Shown here: positions 37,024 to 44,667 of the stretch, piece by piece
Numbering within the stretch: position 1 is the first letter of the stretch
How the letters are laid out: each line of letters begins with the position of its first letter
Assembly (NCBI RefSeq): GCF_000420945.1
Contig: NZ_ATVX01000002.1
Coordinates: 248,001-312,000, forward strand
Reading direction: 5' to 3'
Length of the DNA stretch: 64,000 nt
DNA from: Butyrivibrio sp. VCB2006
GTDB lineage: Bacteria; Bacillota; Clostridia; Lachnospirales; Lachnospiraceae
Translations under genes and position numbers: made by a program
The notes under the pieces: model-generated
Databases searched by the model: none
The model's input: only the letters and a program-made list of their open reading frames with translations
What the model was told of the DNA's origin: nothing

Positions 37024-37932
37024 ATGAATACTAAACATTCGAAAAAAAATAGAATAATATTGATTATCTGCGTGACAGTTCTTCTGCTATGTGCATTTGC
37101 AGCCATAGCTTTTTGGCGCGGATATAATAGCTTAAATACTATTGCTGATTATTCGGATAAGCTTGTAATCACAAACCTTGATGTCGGTAAGGCGGACTGT
37201 GCCTTTATCGAATATAACGATTATTGTGGGATCATTGATACTGGAACCAAGGATTCCTATGAGACAATAAGTAGTTTCCTTGAAAATAGCGGCAAAAAGG
37301 CCATAGATTTCATGCTCCTGACCCATTATGATAAGGATCATGTTGGCAGTGCTGCTAAGCTTCTCAAGAATTATGACGTAAAAGAAATCTATCTTCCTGA
37401 TTATGTGAGCTCCAAATCCGGATACAACAAAATCATGGATGCCATTTCCGGAAAAGATAATGTAACTTTTGTTTCTGAAATAGTCAATCTGGATTTAGAC
37501 AAATTAACTATTCAGATTATTCCTCCAAATAATTCCAAGGCTCTTATCTCTGATCTTGATAACATGGATAACAATATGAGCCTTCTTTGCATGATTACTT
37601 TCGGGGAAAAGAAATTTCTTTTTACAGGAGACATAGAAGAAGCCCGCATTGCGCAGGTTCTAGAATCAGGGGATGACCTTTCGGCAGACTGGATAAAGCT
37701 TCCTCATCACGGAAGATATAAAGAAAACCTGGAGGAACTACTAGCTCTAGTCTCTCCAGGCTTTGCCATAATCAGTACAGGAAGTGAACGCCCCTTAGAA
37801 GATCAGGTAAAATCACTCCTTAATAAAGCAGGTATTACCTATTATTCTACAGAAAATGGAAGTGTGCAAACCATATGCAACGGAAGTGAAATCACTATTA
37901 TTCAAATGGGGACAAGATTGTTCAAGCACTGA
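37024..37932 (+). CDS. ComEC/Rec2-like metallo-beta-lactamase-fold hydrolase
   Basis: 302 residues. One N-terminal membrane helix (IILIICVTVLLLCAFAAIAF), then a metallo-beta-lactamase domain outside the membrane: LDVGKADCAFIEY, DTGTKD, metal site LLTHYDKDHVG near residue 100, LLFTGDIE, and KLPHHGRY. This is the C-terminal ComEC-like group, often secreted nucleases or phosphodiesterases. It lacks the ComEC channel, so DNA uptake is not implied. Monocistronic; converges on the HAD gene. Confidence 0.87.
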   Translation: MNTKHSKKNRIILIICVTVLLLCAFAAIAFWRGYNSLNTIADYSDKLVITNLDVGKADCAFIEYNDYCGIIDTGTKDSYETISSFLENSGKKAIDFMLLTHYDKDHVGSAAKLLKNYDVKEIYLPDYVSSKSGYNKIMDAISGKDNVTFVSEIVNLDLDKLTIQIIPPNNSKALISDLDNMDNNMSLLCMITFGEKKFLFTGDIEEARIAQVLESGDDLSADWIKLPHHGRYKENLEELLALVSPGFAIISTGSERPLEDQVKSLLNKAGITYYSTENGSVQTICNGSEITIIQMGTRLFKH

Positions 37933-37996
37933 AATATTCTATTCAAACAATTGCCTGAATGTCCTTTGGCTTATCCACTACTCTCTTAAGCTATCA

Positions 37997-38590
37997 TTAA
38001 CCAATCAGATTCTTAATCATCTTCCAGTCCGTGCAGCGGGTAAAGTTACCGGGAAGCTCCACTTCATGATTCCAAGGTCTGTCAATGACCATAACCTTAA
38101 GATCAGGTAAGTGATCAAAAAACTTAAATGCCAGCGGAGAATCCTCGATGGCATAGTCAAACTCCATTTTGTAGTAATCTTCAAGTTTCAGATTAAACTC
38201 ACTGTTCTTTATAAAGGAATCTCTTCCATATTTGTCCAGGCAAAAAAGCTTTGCACGATCAAGTCCATGGTCATCAAGCCATTTTCTTGAGGTTTCATAA
38301 GCACTGTAAGGACGACCTGTAATAACAGATACCTCATGTCCATTATCTATAAGTTCATTGAGAGTCTGTGATGCCCCCGGTGTCTCCTCATAGGAAAGAA
38401 GCACTTCAGGCCTATGCCCTTCTATCATCAGCTCATCATATTGGTCATCGTTTAGTCCAAAAGACTCTTTTAGATTAAAAAATCTTATGTCCTCATATGG
38501 AACTTTTTTATCAAACAATCTGTCTGCAATTCCGGTAAAAGCTCTTGCAGTCTCGCAAAGACAATCATCAAAATCTACGTAAAACTTCAT
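37997..38590 (-). CDS. HAD-family 5'-nucleotidase-like hydrolase
   Basis: 197 residues. HAD motif I is FYVDFDDCLCET (nucleophile Asp 6), motif II is SVITGRPYSA, and the late Asp pair is YAIEDSPLA, matching the deoxyribonucleotidase-like HAD proteins of Firmicutes. It should dephosphorylate a small metabolite. GAGGTAAG is before the ATG. Monocistronic. Confidence 0.82.
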   Translation of the reverse strand: MKFYVDFDDCLCETARAFTGIADRLFDKKVPYEDIRFFNLKESFGLNDDQYDELMIEGHRPEVLLSYEETPGASQTLNELIDNGHEVSVITGRPYSAYETSRKWLDDHGLDRAKLFCLDKYGRDSFIKNSEFNLKLEDYYKMEFDYAIEDSPLAFKFFDHLPDLKVMVIDRPWNHEVELPGNFTRCTDWKMIKNLIG

Positions 38591-38767
38591 ATTCTTACCT
38601 CTATTTTTTATTCCAAGCTATTTTACTATCCCCCTTGCTCATTTGACAATAATACATTACAAAATTAATCTCGAATTTTAAAATTGATTAATTTTGTTAT
38701 CTTGCAATAGCACTTTAAAGTGATAAATTAAATAATTATTAAATTTAGTTTGTTGTGGGGCAAAGTC

Positions 38768-39328
38768 ATGAATCATGCTTGTGATGACTATTTGAGGGAG
38801 CTTTTACGCCGATATAGGGCAAACTTCGATATTACAGAAGATTTTACTTTGGGAAATAAGGTGTATCCTGCGTATGCAAGATTCTTTTCTCTTGGTGAAA
38901 AGTACGTCTTAAAAAAAGAAGCGAAGCTTTGGGCAATTAGGGCCTATGAGCACGTTCTTTTCATAAAAATAAAATCCATAGATGACAATTTCATAGATGA
39001 AATGCGAAGGATATTTGTAGAGCAAATGGAGCCAACTCTAGTCCTAAAAGGTGAAAAGTATCCGGAAAAAGACCATATGTGTTCCTATATGACTATAGTT
39101 GTCATTTCAGAAACCTCCCCCTCTGAAACGGTCCTTAAAAAGCTTAAGAGATTTAGTTACGACAGAGGGTATCTATTTAATCTTCGCGGTCACTGCGAAG
39201 CCAGAATAGGTCTTGCCTGTATGGATAATCAGGCTGTATTTACAAATTGCATGGGAAAAGAGCTAAAGCCGCTCTTAACCAATATATTTATTTCCCTTAA
39301 AAGGGATAAGGAGGAGAAAGTATCATGA
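38768..39328 (+). CDS. Uncharacterised protein overlapping cstA
   Basis: About 186 residues, cytoplasmic, mixed alpha/beta (YAFE-like: LWAIRAYEHVLFIKIKS, then MCSYMTIVVISETSPSETV). Its TGA overlaps the ATG of cstA (ATGA), so it is translationally coupled to the transporter, and the same pair occurs together in Clostridia as far as I recall. A role in controlling or assisting CstA is inferred. Start uncertain: ATG 38768 after GTGGGG is preferred, a TTG 18 bases upstream is possible. Confidence 0.65.
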   Translation: MNHACDDYLRELLRRYRANFDITEDFTLGNKVYPAYARFFSLGEKYVLKKEAKLWAIRAYEHVLFIKIKSIDDNFIDEMRRIFVEQMEPTLVLKGEKYPEKDHMCSYMTIVVISETSPSETVLKKLKRFSYDRGYLFNLRGHCEARIGLACMDNQAVFTNCMGKELKPLLTNIFISLKRDKEEKVS

Positions 39329-41073
39329 ATGCAGCATTACTTTTAATCGCAAGCATCGTTATTCTTGCTGCCGGATATGTTTTTTATGGTGGCTGGCTTG
39401 CTAAACAGTGGGGAATCGACCCAAGCAGAAAGACACCTGCCCACGAACTTGAGGATGGCATGGACTACGTACCTGCCAAAACACCTGTGGTTATGGGACA
39501 TCACTTTTCATCAATCGCCGGAGCAGGCCCTATAAATGGTCCTATTCAGGCCGCAGTATTTGGCTGGGTTCCGGTTCTTTTGTGGGTTCTCATTGGAGGA
39601 ATTTTCTTTGGTGGAGTTCACGATTTTGGTGCACTGTTTGCATCACTTCGCCATAAGGGCCAGTCTATCGGAGAAATCATCAACTCAACAATGGGAAAAG
39701 GAGCTAAAAAGCTCTTTCTTACCTTTGGCTATCTTACACTTCTCTTGGTTGTTGCAGCCTTTAGTTCAATCGTTGCAAGTACCTTCGGAACAACAACTGC
39801 AGCAGGTAAGGCCGTTGAAGGAGCAACTTTGGCAGCCAACGAGTCAACAGCCATGATTTCTGTTCTGTTTATTTTACTTGCTATAGTATTTGGATTTTTC
39901 GTATATCGTAAGAATGTAAATGTAGCAGTAGCTTCTGTTCTGGGATGCATCGGAATCGTCGCAATCGTAGCTCTTGGACTTAACTTCCATCCTATCGCAC
40001 TTAGCTACAATGCGTGGATGTGGGTAATAGGCGTATATATCCTTGTTGCTTCCGTAACACCGGTATGGATTTTGCTCCAGCCAAGAGATTACCTTAGTTC
40101 ATTCCTTCTGTACTTTATGATTGCAGCAGGTGTAATCGCTGTAATCGGTGCCGTCCTGGTTGGTAAAGGTACTTTCCAGGTACCTGCCTTCGGAGATGCA
40201 GCACTTAAGGGAACAGGCGTGTTCACAACAGGAACTGCTTTCCCTGCGCTCTTCGTTACAATCGCCTGCGGTGCTATTTCCGGATTCCACTCACTGGTTT
40301 CTTCAGGAACATCAGCTAAGCAGCTGGACAACGAAAAACATGCCCGCCCTGTAGCTTATGGTTCTATGATGATTGAATGTAGCGTAGCTGTTATTTCTCT
40401 TTGCGCGATCGGTTTCGTATGGGCTTCCGCTTCAGATGGAACCTATGCAAGCCCAACACAGGTTTTTGCCGGCGGATTATCAGCAATGATCGGAACATTT
40501 ATTCCGGGTGCTGAGAATATCATGTATCAGATGCTTATCCTTGCTGTTTCAATATTCTGCCTTACTTCTCTGGATACAGCTACTCGTCTTGCAAGATATA
40601 TGTTCCAGGAATTCTTTGTTGAAAAGGGTGAGACACAGAAAGACCTTACAGGTTACAAGAAAGTCCTGTCCAACCCTTACCTGGCTACAGTTATCACAGT
40701 AGTACTTGGTGTCAGCCTTGGTATGACAGGCTATACCAAGATCTGGCCATTATTTGGTGCTGCTAACCAGCTTCTTGCAGCAGTTGGCCTTCTTGCTGTA
40801 TGTGTATGGCTTGGAGAAGTTGGCAAGAACAACAAGATGTTCTTTATTCCAATGACATTCATGCTTCTTGTAACTATCTGTTCTCTGGTTCAGACTATCA
40901 TAGCCAAGATGACAGCCTTCCTTACAGGAGCCGCTGACTACTGGGCTCTCATTCAGTCAGTTATCGCTGTTCTCTTAGTTGCCCTGTCTTTGGTACTTGC
41001 ATTTATTGCAGCCAAGACTCTCTACAATCAGCATGTTTCCAAGAAGGACGCAGACAAATCTAAAGCAGCTTAA
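39325..41073 (+). CDS. cstA: Carbon starvation protein CstA, pyruvate/peptide transporter family
   Basis: 582 residues with about 15 membrane helices. The signature HHFSSIAGAGPINGPIQAA at about 55-75 and FFGGVHDFGALFASLRHKG are typical of CstA. Members import pyruvate or peptides under carbon limitation; the short form in Clostridia is near 560-600 residues, matching this gene. GGAGGAG is at the end of the upstream gene. Message ends at a strong terminator. Confidence 0.93.
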   Translation: MNAALLLIASIVILAAGYVFYGGWLAKQWGIDPSRKTPAHELEDGMDYVPAKTPVVMGHHFSSIAGAGPINGPIQAAVFGWVPVLLWVLIGGIFFGGVHDFGALFASLRHKGQSIGEIINSTMGKGAKKLFLTFGYLTLLLVVAAFSSIVASTFGTTTAAGKAVEGATLAANESTAMISVLFILLAIVFGFFVYRKNVNVAVASVLGCIGIVAIVALGLNFHPIALSYNAWMWVIGVYILVASVTPVWILLQPRDYLSSFLLYFMIAAGVIAVIGAVLVGKGTFQVPAFGDAALKGTGVFTTGTAFPALFVTIACGAISGFHSLVSSGTSAKQLDNEKHARPVAYGSMMIECSVAVISLCAIGFVWASASDGTYASPTQVFAGGLSAMIGTFIPGAENIMYQMLILAVSIFCLTSLDTATRLARYMFQEFFVEKGETQKDLTGYKKVLSNPYLATVITVVLGVSLGMTGYTKIWPLFGAANQLLAAVGLLAVCVWLGEVGKNNKMFFIPMTFMLLVTICSLVQTIIAKMTAFLTGAADYWALIQSVIAVLLVALSLVLAFIAAKTLYNQHVSKKDADKSKAA

Positions 41074-41106
41074 ACTTACTTCATAATTTCCCATTTAATT
41101 TAAGTG

Positions 41107-41139
41107 AAGCGGCTCTGCCTAATCCAGGCAGAGCCGCTT
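41107..41139 (+). terminator. Intrinsic terminator of cstA
   Basis: Stem AAGCGGCTCTGCCT / AGGCAGAGCCGCTT with a five-base loop. Confidence 0.85.
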
Positions 41140-41189
41140 TATGTGTCATCTTATTTTATATAAAAAATCTTATGATATTTACACCATAC

Positions 41190-42164
41190 TCACAATATGT
41201 CAAAAGCCATATCATACATTATTCTGGCATCCTTGGTATTTCTGATGTAGTTTGTCTCATCAGGTTCATATCTGACGTATTTCTCAACCTCTTCAATAAG
41301 GGCAAGATAGCATACAGCCAGCTCATACCTGATCTCAGTCTCATCAGAAAGAACTATCTTCTCATCTGCTGTTTCATTATAGATTTCAAGCTCTTTTCCC
41401 TTTGAAGAAAGTGGGCTCTTCTGACCTGGGCCAAGTGTAATAAAGTCCGCCACAGGATCACCCCAGAAACCGCGTTCAGGATCAATCCAGCAGATTTTTC
41501 CGTTGTTATATAAAACATTGCTGTCCCAAAGGTCAAAATTCACCATACGGCATAGAACTTTGCGAAGTAATTGCTCATGCTTATCAATGAGCCTTAAGAA
41601 TTTCTCTCCATCCGGAGTTTCATATCCAAGTGCCTTACAATCTGTGACCAGATTGCATGCCATGGATTTAAGTGCCTCATACCAGGTATCATAGAGCCCC
41701 GATTGTATGTAACCAAACTTGTCATTTGTTATCCTGTGAATTTTGGCAAGCATTCCGATTTTCTGCTTCTGAACATTTTCATATTCCTGATCCGAGAAGT
41801 TTACAGCCCACAAAGGCTCTCCCTCCATCATCTGCATGACAAAGCAGTTACTTTTTATGATGTTCTTGGAAAAATCTGACACGTACACCTCCGGGCAGAG
41901 AATATCAGTATTCTCATGCATTTTTTTATACCAGAACACTTCAGATTCCATCATATTCTTTTCATAGGTAAGGACTGTTGCGCCCTCCGGAGGTGCAATT
42001 TTGAGAGCATAGCTAACGCGATTGTCGCAGGTAACTTTATATGCCGCATTGAATTCACCATTTCCAAGAGGATTAATGTCAGTCACAGCTCCTATTTTGT
42101 GAGTGTTGAACAACTCTCTAATTTCTTCAGGCGTTGCCTCATACTTTGTTTTACTCTTAATCAT
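41190..42164 (-). CDS. Aminoglycoside phosphotransferase (APH)-family kinase
   Basis: 324 residues with the protein-kinase-like APH fold: NPLGNGEFNAAYKVT for ATP, catalytic loop RMVNFDLWDSNVLY (the usual His of HxDxxxxN is Asn) and ICWIDPERGFWGDP for metal. Small-molecule kinase; resistance activity is not implied, as many chromosomal members phosphorylate sugars or methylthioribose-like compounds. Start at ATG 42164; a GTG three bases upstream is the alternative. Monocistronic. Confidence 0.82.
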   Translation of the reverse strand: MIKSKTKYEATPEEIRELFNTHKIGAVTDINPLGNGEFNAAYKVTCDNRVSYALKIAPPEGATVLTYEKNMMESEVFWYKKMHENTDILCPEVYVSDFSKNIIKSNCFVMQMMEGEPLWAVNFSDQEYENVQKQKIGMLAKIHRITNDKFGYIQSGLYDTWYEALKSMACNLVTDCKALGYETPDGEKFLRLIDKHEQLLRKVLCRMVNFDLWDSNVLYNNGKICWIDPERGFWGDPVADFITLGPGQKSPLSSKGKELEIYNETADEKIVLSDETEIRYELAVCYLALIEEVEKYVRYEPDETNYIRNTKDARIMYDMAFDIL

Positions 42165-42197
42165 CACTAGTTCCCCTACTTATATCGCTTCATCACA

Positions 42198-42299
42198 TTA
42201 TCCAAACAGCTTTTTGGCTATCTTCTCAAGCTCTCTTCGCTCCTGAGTGTCATCATAGCTGCTCCTGTAACATATTGGTTCATAACATTTCACCTCCAT
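42198..42299 (-). CDS. Possible 33-residue small protein
   Basis: Reads MEVKCYEPICYRSSYDDTQE, then RRELEKIAKKLFG and stop. Two cysteines and a charged helix give a protein-like composition. The start context is poor: no ribosome site before ATG 42299, although ATGGAGG itself resembles one. It may be a small gene or the end of a decayed gene. It lies in a 195-base gap between the kinase and hydrolase genes. Confidence 0.35.
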   Translation of the reverse strand: MEVKCYEPICYRSSYDDTQERRELEKIAKKLFG

Positions 42300-42359
42300 G
42301 TTCAAATTGTAGAACAGTGAAAACTTATAGTGTACCTACGTAAAGTAGAGTCTCTTACT

Positions 42360-42917
42360 TCATTCAATAAACTCATTTGTGATTGTCATCACACTTTTGA
42401 GTGTATCAATGTCTATAAGTGCATCTCCTGTTGCCAGAGAATGATTGGCATCTGGATATACATGAAGCGGAATCTCTTTTTCCTTGGCCTTGCGATGGGC
42501 ATCATCAACATTTGCTATTGGGTCCTTGTCTCCCATGAAAGCAACAATCTCACCGATGGCTTTCTCATAAGCCTCCATGACAGGTGTGTACCACACCTGC
42601 TTAATGTCCAGATTGTGCTCTGAAGCGTATGTAGTTCCAACTATAGTGCCAAAGCTCTTACCAATAAAAACCACTGTCTCATACTGGCTAAAATCAATCT
42701 CATCTAGCCTCTTCGCTGCATATTGGTAGGCCTTACCTGTCACCGCATCCATCTCATCTTTGTTGCGGTAATTAACCCCTTCAAAGAACTTGTCATAGCC
42801 AACGTTAATGATTTCGTAGCCCTTTTTCATAGCTATCGTTGAAGCGTAGTATAAAAGCGGCTTGTCCTTGGTATATCCTGTCCCTGGCAAGATAACTGCA
42901 AGCTTTTGGGAATCCAT
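42360..42917 (-). CDS. Small alpha/beta hydrolase
   Basis: 185 residues: oxyanion region ILPGTGYTKDKPLLYY, nucleophile elbow VVFIGKSFGTIVG (Ser about 85), acid region FMGDKDPIAN, and catalytic His in DANHSLATGD. A compact lipase/esterase-like fold of the kind annotated as dienelactone-hydrolase-like. Start at 42917 (MDSQKLAVI) following GGAGG; an upstream ATG of the frame lacks a site. Neighbours are an APH-family kinase and a polysaccharide deacetylase on the same strand, separately spaced. Confidence 0.8.
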   Translation of the reverse strand: MDSQKLAVILPGTGYTKDKPLLYYASTIAMKKGYEIINVGYDKFFEGVNYRNKDEMDAVTGKAYQYAAKRLDEIDFSQYETVVFIGKSFGTIVGTTYASEHNLDIKQVWYTPVMEAYEKAIGEIVAFMGDKDPIANVDDAHRKAKEKEIPLHVYPDANHSLATGDALIDIDTLKSVMTITNEFIE

Positions 42918-42995
42918 TATTGAAACCTCCATTCCAGATGCTCTTTTAAAGCTCTCCACTCATCTTCTGTAATTCCTTATTCCAACCTCTGACTG

Positions 42996-43691
42996 TTACT
43001 TGAATTTGGGTTCTACAAATACAACACCTTTTGCAATGCATTCATCAAGCACCTTTTTATAATACTCAGGTACCAGTTCTTGCGTTTCATCATGAGAATG
43101 GAACAGCAAAATGTGATAGCTATCAGGTGCAAACAGAGCTGCTCCGGAAGTTGGATTCATATCATTCATTTTCTTGAAGACATCATCCAACGTAAAACCA
43201 CTGCCCTGTCTGATATTGTACTCAGCAAAATCAAAAGTCCAAAATGTATCTATGTCCTTATCAAGACCATTTTCTTTCCACCAGAGGTATGGGATATTGG
43301 TGTCATCAACTTTATCATAGCCGTGCTCTGCTAAGTATTTCTGGAGTAGTTCTTTGTTCTCTCCGCCTTTATCCCCATATGGAAATCGGAACGGTCTATA
43401 TTTTCGCTGTACTTCGGCTTCTTTGTACAATTCATCCAGTACACTCTCGCATTTTTCAATTTCTTTTACCCCTTCATCAAAAGAAATCTCAGAAAAATGT
43501 GGATGGGTATAGCTGTGATTACCTATGACAATTCCCTTTTTCACCGCATATAAGGCCTCATCATGATACTGCTCTACATTCTGTCCCCATGCAAACAGTA
43601 TTACAGGTATATGTTTTCCTTCAAGATAATCCACAATAGCAGGTGTGCACCTAACAGAAAAATCATCCATTGTAAGTAATGCTTTTATCAT
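42996..43691 (-). CDS. Polysaccharide deacetylase family protein
   Basis: 231 residues of the NodB / carbohydrate-esterase 4 fold: ALLTMDDFSVRCTP with the catalytic-base Asp pair, metal site IGNHSYTHPHFSEIS, and RPFRFPYGDKG. No signal peptide is seen, so it acts in the cytoplasm or belongs to the group of non-exported members. Its ATG overlaps the stop of an upstream coding remnant (ATGA). GGAG lies 11 bases before the start. Confidence 0.83.
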   Translation of the reverse strand: MIKALLTMDDFSVRCTPAIVDYLEGKHIPVILFAWGQNVEQYHDEALYAVKKGIVIGNHSYTHPHFSEISFDEGVKEIEKCESVLDELYKEAEVQRKYRPFRFPYGDKGGENKELLQKYLAEHGYDKVDDTNIPYLWWKENGLDKDIDTFWTFDFAEYNIRQGSGFTLDDVFKKMNDMNPTSGAALFAPDSYHILLFHSHDETQELVPEYYKKVLDECIAKGVVFVEPKFK

Positions 43692-43789
43692 CGTTCAATC
43701 TTTCTCCATTCCATATACTCTCTAAGGGCTGCATCTTCGCGCTGGTAGGAACCTCGTTTTTCTTCACTTTCTTCGGCATATGTTTCTTT
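43688..43789 (-). pseudogene. Coding remnant upstream of the deacetylase gene
   Basis: An open frame without a good start reads GYRDKETYAEESEEKRGSYQ and then REDAALREYMEWRKIER before TGA. The composition is protein-like, and its stop overlaps the deacetylase ATG as in a real operon. It is out of frame with the lysoplasmalogenase gene that now abuts it, so it is probably the C-terminal relic of a gene lost by deletion. Confidence 0.35.
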
Positions 43790-44459
43790 ATCCCTGTAGC
43801 CCTATCAGACTTATTGCCACAAGAATCTGCCCTGTGTAGTATAAAATCCCATTTATAACCCTTAGGCTATTTCTTACTTTCTGTCCAAAATAGTTAATTA
43901 TAAGCACCGAGTCGCTTGCAAGGAAAAGAAATATTCCAAAGAAAAACAATATGGTAAATTTTGTCATGCACTCAACTAAGGCTCCAAAGGAAATAGCTGT
44001 AAGAAGTGTTACTAAGGTCACATAAGTAATGCCAAAAATTAGCATCACCTTATCCACGGTAGTAAGCTTAAATAGAATGATTTCCAGAACTATTGCTACT
44101 GCAAGTCCCAAAGCAAGAAATAATGCATGATTTGAAACAAGTGGATATATTGCTGCAAAATAAGCTATATGCCCAGCAAGAAACACTAAGGCTCCGAGAG
44201 CAAAAAACCGTTTTTCATTTTTATCAAAAAGATATTGTAGATTTAGCAAAATATCAGCTATAAATCCAAGAGTAAGTCCCAGAATTACTAGGTTAGCAGT
44301 TCTTCCGCCACTACTGCACATAAGTCCAATAATAACAAAGAAAAGGGAAGCTATCCCTTTAAAGATAACAGCGGGAAGATACTTCTCCTTGATCTCCATT
44401 CTGACATAAATCCCCATAAATATCTCACACAATATTGCTGATAAAACAACAATTTCCAA
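43788..44459 (-). CDS. Lysoplasmalogenase-like YhhN family membrane protein
   Basis: 223 residues, eight predicted membrane helices, with FKGIASLFFVIIGL and GFIADILLNL early and LFLASDSVLIINYF late, the YhhN/TMEM86 pattern. Eukaryotic relatives cleave the vinyl ether of lysoplasmalogens, and plasmalogens are indeed made by anaerobic Clostridia. Start is TTG 44459 after GGGGGAAAT. Confidence 0.85.
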   Translation of the reverse strand: MEIVVLSAILCEIFMGIYVRMEIKEKYLPAVIFKGIASLFFVIIGLMCSSGGRTANLVILGLTLGFIADILLNLQYLFDKNEKRFFALGALVFLAGHIAYFAAIYPLVSNHALFLALGLAVAIVLEIILFKLTTVDKVMLIFGITYVTLVTLLTAISFGALVECMTKFTILFFFGIFLFLASDSVLIINYFGQKVRNSLRVINGILYYTGQILVAISLIGLQG

Positions 44460-44494
44460 AACTATTTCCCCCGCTTATTTTAGTTATATATAGT

Positions 44495-44620
44495 CTAAAC
44501 GACATCTATAGAATCAACATGCTCGCTCATAGCAGGCTTAATCACAGTCCCCATAGGACCTCCCACCATAGAATTGATTATATCAACCCATTCTCCCCAT
44601 GTATAGGCGGTGTTCCAAGA
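44495..44620 (-). pseudogene. Coding remnant, unknown family
   Basis: Open frame reading IFSWNTAYTWGEWVDIINSM, then VGGPMGTVIKPAMSEHVDSI and DVV before TAG. Strongly protein-like in sequence, but it has no start or ribosome site of its own; continued upstream the frame runs into the terminator hairpin of the lipoprotein gene. Most simply the last ~40 residues of a deleted gene. I cannot identify the family. Confidence 0.4.
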
Positions 44621-44624
44621 AAAG

Positions 44625-44653
44625 ATGAGCACCTGTGACTGACAGATGCTCAT
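44625..44653 (-). terminator. Terminator of the lipoprotein gene
   Basis: Stem ATGAGCATCTGT / ACAGGTGCTCAT (one wobble) around CAGTC, followed by CTTTTCTT on the minus strand, 15 bases past the lipoprotein stop. Confidence 0.75.
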
Positions 44654-44667
44654 TCAATAAATAATTA

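Noticed and set aside
42198-42299. Confident small gene
   Set aside because: Protein-like but without a ribosome site; listed only at low confidence.
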